The notes: generated by a model from the sequence alone, not told the origin. 64,000 bases of DNA from an uncultured Victivallaceae bacterium (GCA_944392655.1 CALXXL010000003.1:124001-188000); one strand, 5' to 3'. Shown: positions 39,401 to 49,015, numbered from the stretch's first letter. Made by a program: numbers and translations.

Positions 39401-40234
39401 ATCGCCATCGGGGATATATGCTAGTTCGAGTTTCTTGATATTGGCTTGCTGAACCTGTTCGAGGGCGGATTCAGAGAGCTGGGTAAGTTCTTCGAGAACG
39501 ACCACATCATTTTCATCGATGACGTCGTCCACAGTATAATATTTGGAAAGATCCGGCTGTTTAAGCAGCTGAGCCACAGTAAAAGATTTTACTTCATAAA
39601 CGCCGCCCAGAATATCGCGGTTGGTCTCATAGCCGATAGCGCGGAGGAAGGTAGTGATAACGAATTTTCTCCGGCGTCTGCGGCGGTCGAGATAGATATA
39701 GATTTTATCGTTGATATCGAACTGAACCTCCATCCATGACCCGCGGTCAGGAATAATGCGGAAGGAGTAGAGGGTACGTCCGCTGGCGTGACGGTTTTTC
39801 TCAAAGCAGATACCGGGTGAGCGGTGGAGCTGACTGATGATAACGCGTTCAGCGCCGTTGATAACGAAGGTACCGCGATCGGTCATCATGGGTATTTCGC
39901 CCATAAAGACGCGTTCATTGATTTCGGTACCGTTGTGCTTAACGAGGAAGTCCACATAGAGCGGAGCGCCGTAGCTGTGGCCGTCCTTAATGCAGTCGAC
40001 CACTTCGCCCTTGGGTTCGCCGATGGTATAGGAGATAAATTCGACCGACATCTGCTTATCAAAGCTTTCGATCGGGAAGACTTCGTTAAAAATCTCCTGC
40101 AACCCCTGATTCTTGCGTTTTTCCGCCGGGACGTCGGCCTGGAGGAAATCGCGGAAAGAATCGAGCTGAAGCCCGATCAGATCGGGAATCTCCAACACAT
40201 CCTGCAATTTTCCGTAATTGATGCGTTTCGTCAT
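36410..40234 (-). CDS. rpoB: RNA polymerase beta subunit
   Basis: Catalytic subunit of RNA polymerase, 1274 residues. The rifampicin region is visible in [20 protein letters not shown] followed by [13 protein letters not shown]-like sequence (here [13 protein letters not shown], with Asn where E. coli has His). [20 protein letters not shown] and [12 protein letters not shown] are conserved. The Asn for His at the position of E. coli His526 is a site where changes can give rifampicin resistance, so its effect here is uncertain. Confidence 0.98.
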   Translation of the reverse strand: MTKRINYGKLQDVLEIPDLIGLQLDSFRDFLQADVPAEKRKNQGLQEIFNEVFPIESFDKQMSVEFISYTIGEPKGEVVDCIKDGHSYGAPLYVDFLVKHNGTEINERVFMGEIPMMTDRGTFVINGAERVIISQLHRSPGICFEKNRHASGRTLYSFRIIPDRGSWMEVQFDINDKIYIYLDRRRRRRKFVITTFLRAIGYETNRDILGGVYEVKSFTVAQLLKQPDLSKYYTVDDVIDENDVVVLEELTQLSESALEQVQQANIKKLELAYIPDGDNYLINCLRSGIERTSEEALKEIYKKMRPGDPPDVKNAKQLIKRLFFDIKRYDLGTVGRFKINERLGLNTELTERTLLPNDLMVATKELIRLRHTGGDVDDIDHLGSRRVRTVGELLQNHCRIGLLRTERLIRERMTMSTPEDSPSKLINTKAFSSVIRDFFARNQLSQFMDQTNPLSELTNKRRLSALGPGGLSRDRAGFEVRDVHSSHYGRICPIETPEGPNIGLISSMSLYAVIDKYGFLETPYRRVEDGKVTDKIDYLTADKEEQFVIAQANALLDENKAFVRERVMCRYRGESELQPREKVQYMDVSPKQLVSAAAGIIPFLEHDDANRALMGSNMQRQAVPLLKPQAPLVGTGLEARIAVDSRAVVVAKEAGIAAEVTGDHIIITADGLMPEETAYPDKVQVYKLYKFLRSNAGTCVNQRPTIVRGTKLEAGDVIADGAATEDGELALGRNVLVAFMPWCGYNFEDAIIVSERLVKEDVYTSVHVEEFEITSRETKLGPEEITRDIPNVSEDALRNLAMNGVIVPGAEVKPGDILVGKITPKSETELAPEERLLRAIFGEKAADVKDSSLVVSSGKGGIVMDLRIEYAKDPNRPNGGISKSEQRRQTKQVKDSYRQAYSEIVEDLTERLCDIMLGQKLPFPILDVSSSDDTAVLISSNRKVTRSAIQKLAAKYDSWDMEDCELKQTIADVIDGFKIQFDAIESLRSESMMNLEELENSDSGVIKRVKVYVGCKRKLQVGDKMAGRHGNKGIVSKIVPVEDMPFLEDGTPVDIVLNPLGVPSRMNVGQVLETHLGWAAKMLGIKVATPVFDGITEEQIVEMMKEANEVEAARVGRNYHWGFFKNDKGEWEYDGKTDVYDGRTGDLFDQRVMVGQIYMLKLDHLVANKIHARAVGPYSLVTQQPLGGKAQHGGQRFGEMEVWALEAYGAAYNLQEMLTVKSDDVAGRARIYESIVKGHNVLNAGRPESFNVLLKEMQSLGLDIRALPASQDDK

Positions 40235-40392
40235 GTCTCACCTTTGATTAGTTATATAAAAAAAGCTAAAAACCGTTATAAAAAATATATTGCTGAGGTC
40301 AAACTCAAACAATTTAAAAACAACACAAGCCTCCGGATGGGCATTTTGGATTAAAAATGCCAGTCAGGAAGCTTAAAATTGTAAAATTTCCG

Positions 40393-40416
40393 AAAAAAAA
40401 TCGCAAAAAACTGCGA
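40393..40416 (-). terminator. short attenuator-like hairpin upstream of rpoB
   Basis: On the minus strand a 5-bp stem TCGCA / TGCGA with a 6-base loop is followed directly by eight T. The stem is short, so it is at best a partial terminator. It lies 160 bases before the rpoB start. Confidence 0.35.
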
Positions 40417-40440
40417 AAATTTTTAATGATATTCCGCGAA

Positions 40441-40491
40441 CCAAAAAACCACAATTAGCGGTCACATTGTCAGCGGAGGCCAAAAAACCAC
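40441..40491. repeat. 12-base direct repeat in the rpoB leader
   Basis: CCAAAAAACCAC occurs at 40441-40452 and again at 40480-40491, an exact copy 39 bases apart. On the rpoB strand it reads GTGGTTTTTTGG. No known element was recognised. Confidence 0.5.
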
Positions 40492-40870
40492 GATCTCCGC
40501 CCCGGTCTCTTTTTTTGAGACCTGAAAAAACTCATCTATTCTCAAATTGTTACGCCATTGCATTTTGTGGCCGTCCATTCTCCGTCCACCTGTTTCCGGA
40601 AAAATTTCTATTTTTCAGGATCACTCATCTTTCCGGAGTTATTATCACTTTCAACAGCCTGATAGCGATTTACATATCTAAGGAGCTATTGGAGATCCAG
40701 TCTTATCACCTTGTTCTCCGGACATCTTCCTGTGGCTGTATTCAGTTATATTTTCATGCAGCTATATCGTAACAGCTTAAAGAATTTTGCATCAACCCGC
40801 CCGTTATTACGGGCATTACGAACTAAAAAAGTGAGTTTTTTCTAAACCATCCCATCTATCGGGATGTAAA

Positions 40871-40915
40871 TTGAAAAATCCGGCGGGATCCCTGTCAAAC
40901 AGATTTCCCGCCGGG
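40871..40915 (-). terminator. terminator/attenuator after rplL
   Basis: A minus-strand stem CCGGCGGGA / TCCCGCCGG (arms 40906-40914 and 40880-40888) with a 17-base loop is followed by ATTTTT. It lies 30 bases after the rplL stop. In E. coli a partial terminator at this place sets the ratio of L7/L12 to RNA polymerase; the same role is likely. Confidence 0.75.
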
Positions 40916-40944
40916 AATGGCATTAAAAGTTCAAGTAACAGATA

Positions 40945-41352
40945 TTACTTAACTTCAACCTTGGCGCCGGCGGCTTCGAGCTGTTTCTTAATCTTTTCAG
41001 CTTCGTCCTTGGCAACGCCTTCCTTAACAGCCTTCGGAGCGCCTTCAACGAGGTCTTTAGCTTCCTTCAGGCCGAGACCGGTGATAGCGCGTACTTCCTT
41101 GATAACGCCGACTTTATTATCGCCGAAAGCGGCGAGGATAACATCGAATTCGGTCTTTTCTTCTTCAGCAGCGGCAGCGCCGGCAGCCGGAGCGGCAACA
41201 GCGGCAACAGCCACCGGAGCGGCAGCGCTGACGCCGAGGCGTTCTTCGAGAGCCTTAACCAGTTTGGAAAGATCCAGAACGGTCATGTTTTCGATGTAGG
41301 AAATGAACTTTTCCATTTCAGCAGAAACTTCAACTTTGGTTTCTTCAGACAT
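40945..41352 (-). CDS. rplL: 50S ribosomal protein L7/L12
   Basis: Multicopy stalk protein that recruits translation GTPases. It has the N-terminal dimer region, an Ala-rich hinge and the C-terminal domain [34 protein letters not shown]. The ATG at 41352 is chosen because GGAGG (41360-41364) is 7 bases away; the in-frame ATG at 41358 would leave only one base. Confidence 0.97.
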   Translation of the reverse strand: MSEETKVEVSAEMEKFISYIENMTVLDLSKLVKALEERLGVSAAAPVAVAAVAAPAAGAAAAEEEKTEFDVILAAFGDNKVGVIKEVRAITGLGLKEAKDLVEGAPKAVKEGVAKDEAEKIKKQLEAAGAKVEVK

Positions 41353-41378
41353 TTTCATGCCTCCATATTTTTGGTTTA

Positions 41379-41903
41379 TTAATTATTAGAATCAAGTTTA
41401 TCTTTATAGGCGTTAAGCACATTCAAGATGCTTGCAGCCTTGTTGTTGAGCAGGGAAGCCAGATTGCGAGCCGGGCCCTGGAGTACGCTGAGCAACTGAG
41501 AGCGCAGAGCGTCTTTGGAAGGCAGGTCGGCAATAGCGGCGACGTCGCTGACGGAGAGCAAAGCACCTTCCATCAAGCCGCCCTTGGCTTTAACCTGTTC
41601 ATGCGTCTTACCGAATTCGGAAATGACCTTTGCGACGGTGGAGGCATCGCCCTTACCGCAAACGAGGGCAGTTCCTTCGGTAAGCTTAAGATCCTTCATA
41701 GCGGTAACGTCGTTAAGTTCGGCGGCCTTGCTGATCAAAGCGTTTTTAAGCACATGGCAACCGGCGCCGACTTCGCTCAACTTGTTACGCAGTTCGGAAA
41801 CATCCTTTACCGTCATACCCTGGAAAGAGATGAAGTAAACGTAGTCAGAATCCTTCAACAGCGATCCGATGAAGCTGACTAAATGAAATTTTTCACTTCT
41901 CAT
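41379..41903 (-). CDS. rplJ: 50S ribosomal protein L10
   Basis: Stalk base that carries L7/L12 dimers. The 174 residues include [28 protein letters not shown] and [21 protein letters not shown]. Its ATG overlaps the rplA stop by 4 bases, so the leader that L10 binds in E. coli cannot exist in the same form here. Confidence 0.95.
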   Translation of the reverse strand: MRSEKFHLVSFIGSLLKDSDYVYFISFQGMTVKDVSELRNKLSEVGAGCHVLKNALISKAAELNDVTAMKDLKLTEGTALVCGKGDASTVAKVISEFGKTHEQVKAKGGLMEGALLSVSDVAAIADLPSKDALRSQLLSVLQGPARNLASLLNNKAASILNVLNAYKDKLDSNN

Positions 41904-42598
41904 TTCTGCCTCGCTGTATCTTTAACGACCACCTTTACACCAGGACTCATAGTAGAAGAGACGGTGCAACTCAAAATATAAGCTCCTTTAGCTGAAGCCG
42001 GTTTAGCCTTCATAAGGGCGTCGATAACCACATCGTAGTTACCGCAGAGAGCTTCAGTAGAGAAAGAGAGCTTTCCGATTGGCACATGTACACATGCGCC
42101 GCGATCGGCGCGGAATTCAGCGCGACCGGCCTTAGCCTCCTTAACCGCATTCCCGACCTGTTCGGTAACGGTACCGGTTTTGGGGTTAGGCATCAAGCCG
42201 CGTGGACCGAGCTGACGACCGAGCGGGCGAACGAGTTTCATAGCCTCGCCGGTAGCGATAAGGATATCGAAATCGAGCCAACCGTCCTTAATTTTTGCGA
42301 CGATATCGTCATAACCGACGATATCAGCGCCGGCGGCCTTGGCGTCTTCAGCCTGAGCGCCGTCAGCGACAACGCAAACGCGGACGGTCTTACCAGTTCC
42401 GTACGGCAGAGCAACCGCTCCGCGAACGTTCTGGTCGGACTTTCTCGGGTCGATACCGAGTTTAAGAGCCAAATCAACGGTTTCATCGAATTTGACATGA
42501 GGCATGGACTTCAAAAGTTCGACAGCCTGAGCAAATTCGTAACGCGTATTGCGGTCGTAGAGCGCTGACTGAGCTTTATGCAGTTTACTTCTATGCAT
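41900..42598 (-). CDS. rplA: 50S ribosomal protein L1
   Basis: L1-stalk protein, 232 residues, and in many bacteria the repressor of the rplK-rplA operon. It shows [56 protein letters not shown]. It overlaps rplK by 8 bases and rplJ by 4. Confidence 0.97.
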   Translation of the reverse strand: MHRSKLHKAQSALYDRNTRYEFAQAVELLKSMPHVKFDETVDLALKLGIDPRKSDQNVRGAVALPYGTGKTVRVCVVADGAQAEDAKAAGADIVGYDDIVAKIKDGWLDFDILIATGEAMKLVRPLGRQLGPRGLMPNPKTGTVTEQVGNAVKEAKAGRAEFRADRGACVHVPIGKLSFSTEALCGNYDVVIDALMKAKPASAKGAYILSCTVSSTMSPGVKVVVKDTARQK

Positions 42599-43019
42599 CT
42601 ACCACCTCAATTCCCATACTCCGGGCGGTTCCGGCAATAATAGCCGCAGCGGCTTCAACGTCTCTGGCGTTCAAGTCAGCTTTTTTAATCTGAGCGATTT
42701 CAAGGATCTGAGCCTTGGTTACCTTACCCACATAACCGTATCCTGGCTTCTGGGCGGCGGAAGCGAGTCCGGCAGCCTTTTTAAGCAGGACAGCGGCGGG
42801 TGGGGATTTGCAGATAAAGCTGAACGAACGGTCCTGGTAAACGGTGATAACCACCGGAATAACCATACCGCTCTGAGCCTGAGTGGCGGCGTTGAATTGC
42901 TTACAGAACTCCATAATGTTACAGCCTGCCTGACCTAAGGCCGGACCGATCGGGGGCGAAGGATTCGCCGCGCCGGCCGGAATCTGCAACCGGATATAGC
43001 CCGTAATTTTCTTTGCCAT
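42591..43019 (-). CDS. rplK: 50S ribosomal protein L11
   Basis: GTPase-centre protein of 142 residues, needed for factor binding and RelA activation. It starts [19 protein letters not shown], then [20 protein letters not shown], and has the typical thiopeptide-binding proline helix. A 175-base leader separates it from nusG. Confidence 0.97.
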   Translation of the reverse strand: MAKKITGYIRLQIPAGAANPSPPIGPALGQAGCNIMEFCKQFNAATQAQSGMVIPVVITVYQDRSFSFICKSPPAAVLLKKAAGLASAAQKPGYGYVGKVTKAQILEIAQIKKADLNARDVEAAAAIIAGTARSMGIEVVDA

Positions 43020-43044
43020 TTTATCACTCCATTCTTCCATCCGA

Positions 43045-43076
43045 TGTGGTAGGAAACGACAGAAATTTCTCCCACA
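43045..43076 (-). promoter_or_regulatory. candidate L1-binding leader of rplK
   Basis: On the minus strand TGTGGGAG and CTACCACA face each other with a 5-bp TGTGG / CCACA stem and purine-rich internal loops. L1 sites in rRNA and mRNA share a GTGGGAG-type strand in such a bulged stem. The site is 25-57 bases before the rplK ATG. A separate TGCCGGA / TCCGGCA hairpin lies at 43108-43125. Confidence 0.35.
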
Positions 43077-43194
43077 CACGGATACTGCACTTGTTTTTCA
43101 AACTTCCTGCCGGAGATATCCGGCACTCTGTCGAAGTATAATCTTTAAAATAAAATCAGAAAAAAAAATTAAAAGCCGGAGCTTCAAATCCAGC

Positions 43195-43758
43195 TTAAAT
43201 TTCGCGATCGACCTGCCAGAATTCGAGTTCCACCGGGGTGGAGCGTCCGAAAATGGAGACCATAAGTTTAAGTTTACCGCGTTCATTATCGACTTCGTCG
43301 ATGGTACCTTCAAAGTTTTCGAAGGCGCCGGATTTAATCCGCACAACTTCACCGACTTCATAAGCGATTTTAGGTTTAATCTGTTCTTCGCTGCCGCTCT
43401 GGCGGAAGAGATCAGCCACTTCGGCATCGGAAAGCGGAGTCGGGTTATCGCTCCCGCCGACGAAACCGATCACGCCCTGGATATTGCGGATAAAGTACCA
43501 GACATTGTCATCGATGCAGTCATTTTCATCATAAAGCGCCATATTAATTAAAATATAGCCGGGAAAAAGCTTCCGCATAGTAACAGTTTTCTTGCCGTTT
43601 CGCACTTCGGAGACCTTCTCCGTTGGGATTTCGACCTCGAAAACCGGTATGGAGTCACTGAGCTGCAGCTGACTGAGAATTGCCTCGCGGACCTTTTTTT
43701 CCTGATTGGACAGGGTTTGAACAACAAACCACTGTTTTTTGCCCATATTATTGCTCAT
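43195..43758 (-). CDS. nusG: transcription termination/antitermination protein NusG
   Basis: Binds RNA polymerase and couples it to Rho or ribosomes. The NGN domain starts QWFVVQTLSNQEKKV and includes RKLFPGYILINMALYDEN and FVGGSDNPTPLS; the KOW domain is VGEVVRIKSGAFENFEGTID. AGGAG upstream sets the start at 43758; 187 residues is normal. Confidence 0.96.
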   Translation of the reverse strand: MSNNMGKKQWFVVQTLSNQEKKVREAILSQLQLSDSIPVFEVEIPTEKVSEVRNGKKTVTMRKLFPGYILINMALYDENDCIDDNVWYFIRNIQGVIGFVGGSDNPTPLSDAEVADLFRQSGSEEQIKPKIAYEVGEVVRIKSGAFENFEGTIDEVDNERGKLKLMVSIFGRSTPVELEFWQVDREI

Positions 43759-43774
43759 TGAAACTCCTGTAAAA

Positions 43775-43975
43775 TTAAGCGCCGCCGATGACACTGGTAA
43801 TAAGTTTACCGCTCACAGTGTCGACCAGCATAATAAATAAAGCCAATATAACAATAACCACGATAACCAGAACAGTTGATTCCAGAAGTTCCTGACGTCC
43901 TGGCCATACACAACGGCGCATTTCGCTCCATGTATCGCTGAAAAACTTTTTAATCTTATTAATTACGGCTCTCAT
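43775..43975 (-). CDS. secE: preprotein translocase subunit SecE
   Basis: Single-span SecE of 66 residues, the essential partner of SecY. The cytoplasmic helix is INKIKKFFSDTWSEMRRCVWP, including the W-P-motif (WPGRQELLEST), followed by one hydrophobic segment VIVVIVILALFIMLVD. It precedes nusG by 16 bases, the standard pairing. Confidence 0.94.
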   Translation of the reverse strand: MRAVINKIKKFFSDTWSEMRRCVWPGRQELLESTVLVIVVIVILALFIMLVDTVSGKLITSVIGGA

Positions 43976-44009
43976 TATATCAACGGCTTTACAAGTTAAA
44001 TTAAAAAAA

Positions 44010-44085
44010 TGGCAGGAGCGGAGGGGTTCGAACTCTCGACCTGCGGTTTTGGAGACCGCTGCTCTTCCAACTGAGCTACACTCCT
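44010..44085 (-). tRNA. trnW: tRNA-Trp (CCA anticodon)
   Basis: A 76-base cloverleaf with encoded 3' CCA. The acceptor stem is AGGAGTG / CGCTCCT, the T-arm has GTTCGAACC and the anticodon loop CTCCAAA reads CCA. It lies between rpmG and secE, where tRNA-Trp is often found. Confidence 0.96.
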
Positions 44086-44109
44086 GCGACAAAACCCGGA
44101 AAGGAACTC

Positions 44110-44259
44110 TTAGCGAACTTCCTTATGAACGGTATGTTTGCGCTCAAATTTGCAATATTTTTTCTTCTCGATGCGTTCCGGAGTATTACGCTTTTCCTTC
44201 ATAGAAGTATAGTTACGGCGCTTGCACTCGGTGCATTCCAAAATGATATTTTCGCGCAT
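44110..44259 (-). CDS. rpmG: 50S ribosomal protein L33
   Basis: A 49-residue 50S protein: [45 protein letters not shown]. It has one CxxC and a further Cys near the C-terminus, followed by His residues, so it retains part of a zinc site. It lies between tuf and tRNA-Trp, as in many bacteria. Confidence 0.95.
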   Translation of the reverse strand: MRENIILECTECKRRNYTSMKEKRNTPERIEKKKYCKFERKHTVHKEVR

Positions 44260-44280
44260 TGGATTATCCTTGTGATTAAT

Positions 44281-44316
44281 AATCCCGACCGATAACCGAC
44301 ATTACCGGCCGGGATT
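44281..44316 (-). other. hairpin after tuf
   Basis: A 7-bp AATCCCG / CGGGATT stem, extended inward with CCG / CGG, lies between the tuf stop and rpmG. There is no T-run after it, so it is more likely a processing or stability hairpin than a terminator. Confidence 0.35.
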
Positions 44317-44343
44317 CGATTTCAACTTACAACTGAAAAATTA

Positions 44344-45543
44344 TTACTTAATAATTTCAGCAACACGACCGGAGGCAACGGTACGTCCGCCTTCGCGGAT
44401 AGCGAAACGGAGACCTTTTTCCATAGCGATCGGGGCGATAAGCTCAACCTTAATGGAAACGTTGTCGCCAGGCATAACCATCTGAACGCCTTCCGGCAGA
44501 GTAATGATACCGGTAACGTCGGTGGTACGGAAATAGAACTGCGGACGATAGTTGGTCATAAACGGAGTATGACGTCCACCTTCTTCTTTGCTCAGCACGT
44601 AGATTTCAGCGGTGAATTCAGTGTGCGGAGTAATGGTACCCGGTTTAGCGAGAACCTGACCGCGTTCAACGTCGCTCTTCTTGGTACCGCGGAGCAAGCA
44701 ACCGATATTATCGCCAGCCTGACCGACTTCGAGCAGTTTACGGAACATTTCGATACCGGTAACGGTGGTCTTGGTGGTCGGACGGATACCGACGATTTCG
44801 ACTTCATCGTTAACCTTGATGGTACCGCGTTCAACACGACCGGTAACCACAGTACCGCGGCCTTCGATAGAGAACACGTCTTCGATCGGCATCAGGAAGG
44901 GCAGATCGACGTCGCGAGCCGGCTGCGGGATATAGGAGTCAACCGCGTCCATAAGTTCAAGGATCGGAGCGCAGGCGGGATTGTTGGGATCGCCTTCGCA
45001 TTCAACAGCCTGAAGAGCGGAACCTTTGATAATCGGAATTTCGTCGCCCGGGAAGTCGTAGGAGCTGAGGAGCTCGCGGATTTCCATTTCGACGAGTTCG
45101 AGGAGTTCCGGGTCATCGAGCTGGTCAACTTTATTCATGAAAACGACGATCGCGGGAACGCCTACCTGACGAGCCAGGAGGACGTGTTCGCGGGTCTGAG
45201 CCATCGGGCCGTCGGAAGCAGCGATAACGAGGATCGCGCCGTCCATCTGAGCAGCACCGGTAATCATGTTCTTAACATAGTCAGCGTGTCCGGGGCAGTC
45301 AACGTGAGCGTAGTGACGCTTTTCAGTTTCATACTCAACGTGAGAGGTATTGATGGTAATACCGCGTTCGCGTTCTTCCGGAGCGTTGTCGATCTGGTCA
45401 TATTTACGGACTTCGCCGAGGCCGTATTTCTTGTTAAGGACCATAGTGATCGCAGCAGTCAGTGTTGTCTTGCCGTGGTCAACGTGACCAATGGTACCAA
45501 TGTTCACGTGCGGCTTTGTACGTTCGAATTTTTCTTTAGCCAT
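44344..45543 (-). CDS. tuf: elongation factor Tu
   Basis: GTPase that delivers aminoacyl-tRNA to the ribosome; 399 residues. G1 is [16 protein letters not shown]3 is [16 protein letters not shown]4 is NKVDQLDD. The start [16 protein letters not shown] fixes ATG 45543, with CAGGAGACAAG upstream. It follows tRNA-Thr, the tufB-type context. Only this copy is in the window; fusA here is not followed by a second tuf. Confidence 0.98.
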   Translation of the reverse strand: MAKEKFERTKPHVNIGTIGHVDHGKTTLTAAITMVLNKKYGLGEVRKYDQIDNAPEERERGITINTSHVEYETEKRHYAHVDCPGHADYVKNMITGAAQMDGAILVIAASDGPMAQTREHVLLARQVGVPAIVVFMNKVDQLDDPELLELVEMEIRELLSSYDFPGDEIPIIKGSALQAVECEGDPNNPACAPILELMDAVDSYIPQPARDVDLPFLMPIEDVFSIEGRGTVVTGRVERGTIKVNDEVEIVGIRPTTKTTVTGIEMFRKLLEVGQAGDNIGCLLRGTKKSDVERGQVLAKPGTITPHTEFTAEIYVLSKEEGGRHTPFMTNYRPQFYFRTTDVTGIITLPEGVQMVMPGDNVSIKVELIAPIAMEKGLRFAIREGGRTVASGRVAEIIK

Positions 45544-45643
45544 CTTTCTTGTCTCCTGTTTATTACTAATCGATGCGTTAAATTCTCTATAAAAATTAGC
45601 TAACACCGCCATTAGCATTACACTCAGTAGTGTAAAGAAAAAA

Positions 45644-45719
<76 letters not shown>

Positions 45720-45854
45720 GACATATCTTTAGCACTCATACAAGCCGACGGCTATTAACACGCAACGTCATACGCCGCCTGCCCGGCTTTTATATTGCCA
45801 GCATTCAAAGAGTCTGCATACTTTTTACTCTCTGCCGGAGCATTGAATAAAAAG

Positions 45855-45939
45855 TGGTACTCGAGGGGGGATTTGAACCCCCAAGGATTACTCCATATGG
45901 ACCTCAACCATACGCGTCTGCCAATTCCGCCACCCGAGC
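45855..45939 (-). tRNA. trnL: tRNA-Leu (GAG anticodon)
   Basis: An 85-base tRNA with a long variable arm typical of Leu and an encoded CCA. The anticodon stem TATGG / CCATA encloses loop TTGAGGT, reading GAG. It is the first gene of the tRNA-tuf unit. Confidence 0.93.
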
Positions 45940-45971
45940 AACAAGTTCTCTGTGATACTTGACAAGTTCTT

Positions 45972-45999
45972 AATTTAACTGCTTTTGTTCTTTTTGCAA
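45972..45999 (-). promoter_or_regulatory. candidate promoter of the tRNA-Leu/tRNA-Thr/tuf unit
   Basis: On the minus strand TTGCAA (45994-45999) and TAAATT (45972-45977) are spaced by 16 bases and end 32 bases before tRNA-Leu. The match to consensus is partial. Confidence 0.35.
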
Positions 46000-46063
46000 A
46001 TCCATTTCAAGCAAAAAAGAACTTTTTTTGTAAAAAAATATTCTTTCTCCTGTGTATACGGCT

Positions 46064-46810
46064 CTATTTGCGATGCAGTTTAAAACCTGCCGCCTCGCCT
46101 GAATGGCGCAGCAGCAGGCGTCCTTCTCCGGGGGAATTCTCCGGCAGAACGATCTTGAGTACGGCCAGATTGGTTCCCGGATTAAAGGCGAACACGGCTG
46201 AGCGGTGAAATCCTCCTCCGGAGATCATATCCGCGGAGTCGCATGTCAGGATAAGTTTACCATTGAGATAAAGTTTAGCGATACAATTTCCGGAAAAGTA
46301 GAAGTTGAATTCTTCAGTTTTTTCGCTCTGCAATACGATCTCCGCGCCGAGATAAACCACGCGGTCGCGCCCCACTTCCGGAAGAAGATTTTTCACAGTA
46401 AAACCGCTGCCTTCCACATACAGAGCGGTATTGGTGATTTCCCCATCGAATGAATTCCGGTCGAACATGCTGTCCGGGTCGTCATCCAGTTCGGCATGTA
46501 AGGCAGATTCGATCCCGTATCTTGCGTATCTGGCGCTTTCGACGTCATACTCTCCTATAACGGCCATCCTTGTAAGGTAATTAAGGTGGAACGAGTCGGA
46601 TGGTTCAAGGATCCACACTGGCAGGGCATCGGTAATCTCCAACGCCTTGCGCTCTTCCGCGGCAACAGTTTTCTCTTTTATGCCGACCTCATGCCGTGCC
46701 ACTGGCGGCACAAGATCGGCGGCGCTGATTTCCGGTGGCGGCGGCGGTTCCTGAACACATCCGGCCAATACGGCCAATGCGGCGACAGTCAACTGGTATC
46801 TATATCTCAC
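46064..46810 (-). CDS. lipoprotein of unknown function
   Basis: A 248-residue exported protein. The signal peptide ends with the lipobox VLAGC, followed by a short proline stretch (QEPPPPPE). The C-terminal ~130 residues look like an all-beta sandwich (VVYLGAEIVLQSEKTEEFNF, YFSGNCIAKLYLNGKLILTC), resembling carbohydrate-binding or PA14-like folds; the family is not certain. The GTG start at 46810 overlaps the thyX stop (GTGA), so it is coupled to thyX. Confidence 0.65.
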   Translation of the reverse strand: MRYRYQLTVAALAVLAGCVQEPPPPPEISAADLVPPVARHEVGIKEKTVAAEERKALEITDALPVWILEPSDSFHLNYLTRMAVIGEYDVESARYARYGIESALHAELDDDPDSMFDRNSFDGEITNTALYVEGSGFTVKNLLPEVGRDRVVYLGAEIVLQSEKTEEFNFYFSGNCIAKLYLNGKLILTCDSADMISGGGFHRSAVFAFNPGTNLAVLKIVLPENSPGEGRLLLRHSGEAAGFKLHRK

Positions 46811-47502
46811 CAAATCTGCCCCTGCCGTTCAAAATATTCCGCGACATGAGGTACTATCGGGCGGATAAGTTTTTTCATTGCGACAGCATATTCGCGAATC
46901 TCCCACTGGGCATGATCGCTGTCGCGCAGTTCAAAAAACTTCAAAAGGTTGTTAAGGTCGACAGTTCCCCAGAATGTCACCATCATATTCTGCGGCAGAA
47001 CTCCTCTGGCCTGTTCGCGGCATACGCCTGCGTCGAGGAGAGCGTTATACAGTTCCATGGACTTCAGATTATGCTGACGTATAAGTTCGATCTCCTTATG
47101 ATCGTCGAAATCGGGAGCAGCGACAGATGCCTGACGGTTATTCTCGGCCTGTCTGCGCAGTTTTTCCGGGGTATAGCATTCGATATCGACCTCGGTATAC
47201 CGGCGTGAAATCTCGTTATAGCTCCATGTGCGGTGGCGGTGCCACTGTCCGCGGACGAAGAGCGGGCAATGGATACTGAAAGTGAACACCATATGTTCGA
47301 GCGGGCTGGTGTGATGATTTGCGATGAGATATTCGAGCAGTTTAATGTCGCGTTCATCCATCTCCTGTTTAATTTTGCCGAAAGAGACTCTGGCGGCGTT
47401 GACTATGGTAGTTTCGCTGCCCAAATGGTCGATCAACCCGACCCATCCCTGTCCACCCAGTACCTTGACATGGTTGGCGGGCGGAATATTCACATGCTCC
47501 AT
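46807..47502 (-). CDS. thyX: flavin-dependent thymidylate synthase
   Basis: Makes dTMP from dUMP using FAD and methylenetetrahydrofolate. The ThyX motif RHRxxSxNExSxR is seen as RHRTWSYNEISRR near residues 88-100, with HTSPLEHMVFTF ahead of it and CREQARGVLPQNM later. The length of 231 is typical. GGAG 8 bases before the ATG supports the start. Confidence 0.96.
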   Translation of the reverse strand: MEHVNIPPANHVKVLGGQGWVGLIDHLGSETTIVNAARVSFGKIKQEMDERDIKLLEYLIANHHTSPLEHMVFTFSIHCPLFVRGQWHRHRTWSYNEISRRYTEVDIECYTPEKLRRQAENNRQASVAAPDFDDHKEIELIRQHNLKSMELYNALLDAGVCREQARGVLPQNMMVTFWGTVDLNNLLKFFELRDSDHAQWEIREYAVAMKKLIRPIVPHVAEYFERQGQIW

Positions 47503-47523
47503 GGTAATATCTCCATATATAAT

Positions 47524-47552
47524 ATTATTGTATTAACTGTTCAGAATAACAA
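47524..47552 (-). promoter_or_regulatory. candidate promoter for thyX
   Basis: Minus-strand TTGTTA (47547-47552) and AATAAT (47524-47529) are spaced by 17 bases, about 20 bases before the thyX start. The surrounding AATATTATTGT / ACAATATAATATT is partly palindromic. Confidence 0.35.
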
Positions 47553-47594
47553 TATAATATTCCAGAAGCCAAAAGTCAATCTTCACCGGCACAT

Positions 47595-48944
47595 TTATTT
47601 ACCGATACAAAAACGGCTGAAGATATTATCGAGCACGTCGACTCCGGCATTTTCTCCGGTAATTTCGCCGAGGGCCTCAACTGCGCTGCGGATCTGAACG
47701 GCGGCGAGCTCCCAATTTTCCGTCTCTATTTCGGGGATTGTGGCGGCGAGAGCGGTCATTGCGTTTCCGATCAGCTCATTCTGACGTTCGTTGACGGCGA
47801 CGTCAGCCTTTCCTGCGGAGGAGCCGTGCCACACCGTCTCTTCGAAGAGATTGAGTAAAGCCGGAAGATTTTCGCCGGTTTTAGCCGACACACATACAGT
47901 TGGGAATCCCGTATCCGGAAGATTTTTTCCGGGGACGGAATCGATTTTGTTCCAGACGGCGATAACCGGTGCGGAAGAGTTTTCGAGTTCCTCCTTCATC
48001 TGCGTCAGCTGCTGAGTAAGGTCTTCTGCGGCGGCGTCCAGCACCCAGAAGATTATTTCGGATGCGGAGAGACTCTGTTTACTTCTGGCGATCCCCAGCG
48101 CCTCGATGCCGTCGGCATCGGCGCGGATTCCGGCGGTATCGGTAATTTTCACAGGGATATTACGGATAACGGCATACTCTTCAAGGGTATCTCTGGTGGT
48201 TCCCGGGATATCGCTTACGATTGCGCGGTCGCGTCCGAGAATGGCATTGAGCAGACTTGATTTGCCGACGTTTGGACGTCCGGCGAGGGTCAATTGAACG
48301 CCGTCGCGGTAACACTTTCCGGTTTCGAGAGTATCGGCGAGTTTGCCTAGTTCGAGCATAGCGTCGCCGATTTTACGGTTAATGGCGTCCGGCTCCTCCC
48401 ATGCGATATGTTCTTCGGGGAAATCGAGTCTGGACTCAAGATCGCCGAGGATATCGGTCAGAATCCGGCGGATATCCTGAATTTTTGAACTCAATGCCCC
48501 GGAGAGCTGTTTTTCTGCCAGAGCGAGAGCCATGCCTGATCCGGCGCTGATAATATCGCTCACAGCCTCAGCCTGAGTCAGATCCATTTTGCCGTTAACG
48601 AAAGCGCGAAAGGTAAATTCTCCCGGTTCAGCCATTCTGGCGCCGGCGTGAATCAGGAGTTCGATGGTCCTGCGGCTGACGAGGGTCCCTCCATGGCATT
48701 GAATTTCGACGATATCGTCACCGGTATAGCTATGTGGTCCCGGCATATATACAGCGAGTGCGTCGTCGCCGATCTCGCGTATTTTTCCGAGGATCATTTT
48801 TCTTGCGCAGCTGCGGGCGAGCGGTTGTTTAGCCGACCAGACCCGGTTGGCGACCTCGAGGGCGTTTTTTCCGGAAACGCGGACGATAGCGATAGCGCCG
48901 CCCGCGCCGGATGAAATTGCGCAGATTGTATCAATAGTATTCAT
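47595..48944 (-). CDS. mnmE: tRNA modification GTPase MnmE
   Basis: With MnmG it forms the 5-carboxymethylaminomethyl group at U34 of tRNA. The N-terminal folate-binding domain has ICAISSGAGGAIAIVRVSG and GEFTFRAFVNGKMDLTQAEA. The G domain has GRPNVGKSSLLNAIL, DIPGTTRDTLEE, DTAGIR and NKID. The C-terminal FCIGK motif closes the 449-residue protein. Confidence 0.96.
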   Translation of the reverse strand: MNTIDTICAISSGAGGAIAIVRVSGKNALEVANRVWSAKQPLARSCARKMILGKIREIGDDALAVYMPGPHSYTGDDIVEIQCHGGTLVSRRTIELLIHAGARMAEPGEFTFRAFVNGKMDLTQAEAVSDIISAGSGMALALAEKQLSGALSSKIQDIRRILTDILGDLESRLDFPEEHIAWEEPDAINRKIGDAMLELGKLADTLETGKCYRDGVQLTLAGRPNVGKSSLLNAILGRDRAIVSDIPGTTRDTLEEYAVIRNIPVKITDTAGIRADADGIEALGIARSKQSLSASEIIFWVLDAAAEDLTQQLTQMKEELENSSAPVIAVWNKIDSVPGKNLPDTGFPTVCVSAKTGENLPALLNLFEETVWHGSSAGKADVAVNERQNELIGNAMTALAATIPEIETENWELAAVQIRSAVEALGEITGENAGVDVLDNIFSRFCIGK

Positions 48945-49015
48945 AAAAACTTGCCTGTCGGATAATATATCAATATTAATAATATAGCCGATATTGACAA
49001 AAAATAAAATTCATC

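Larger units (their letters stand above)
40235..40870 (-). other. long gene-free region between rplL and rpoB
   Basis: About 640 bases with no convincing gene. It holds a short terminator-like hairpin, a 12-base direct repeat, a GGTCTC / GAGACC hairpin (40504-40522, loop of seven T) and a GCCCGT / ACGGGC hairpin near 40799-40814. Transcripts from the rplL side that pass the first terminator would carry all of these as a long rpoB leader. No strong minus-strand promoter was identified. Confidence 0.5.

Noticed and set aside
40467-40772. 101-codon plus-strand frame in the rpoB leader
   Set aside because: No Shine-Dalgarno, biased composition and no domain. The region is better explained as a leader with hairpins.
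40893-40898. TTGACA on the minus strand within the rplL terminator as a promoter for rpoB
   Set aside because: The only -10 at the right spacing (TTCAAT) is poor and the hexamer is in the terminator loop, so it is probably chance.
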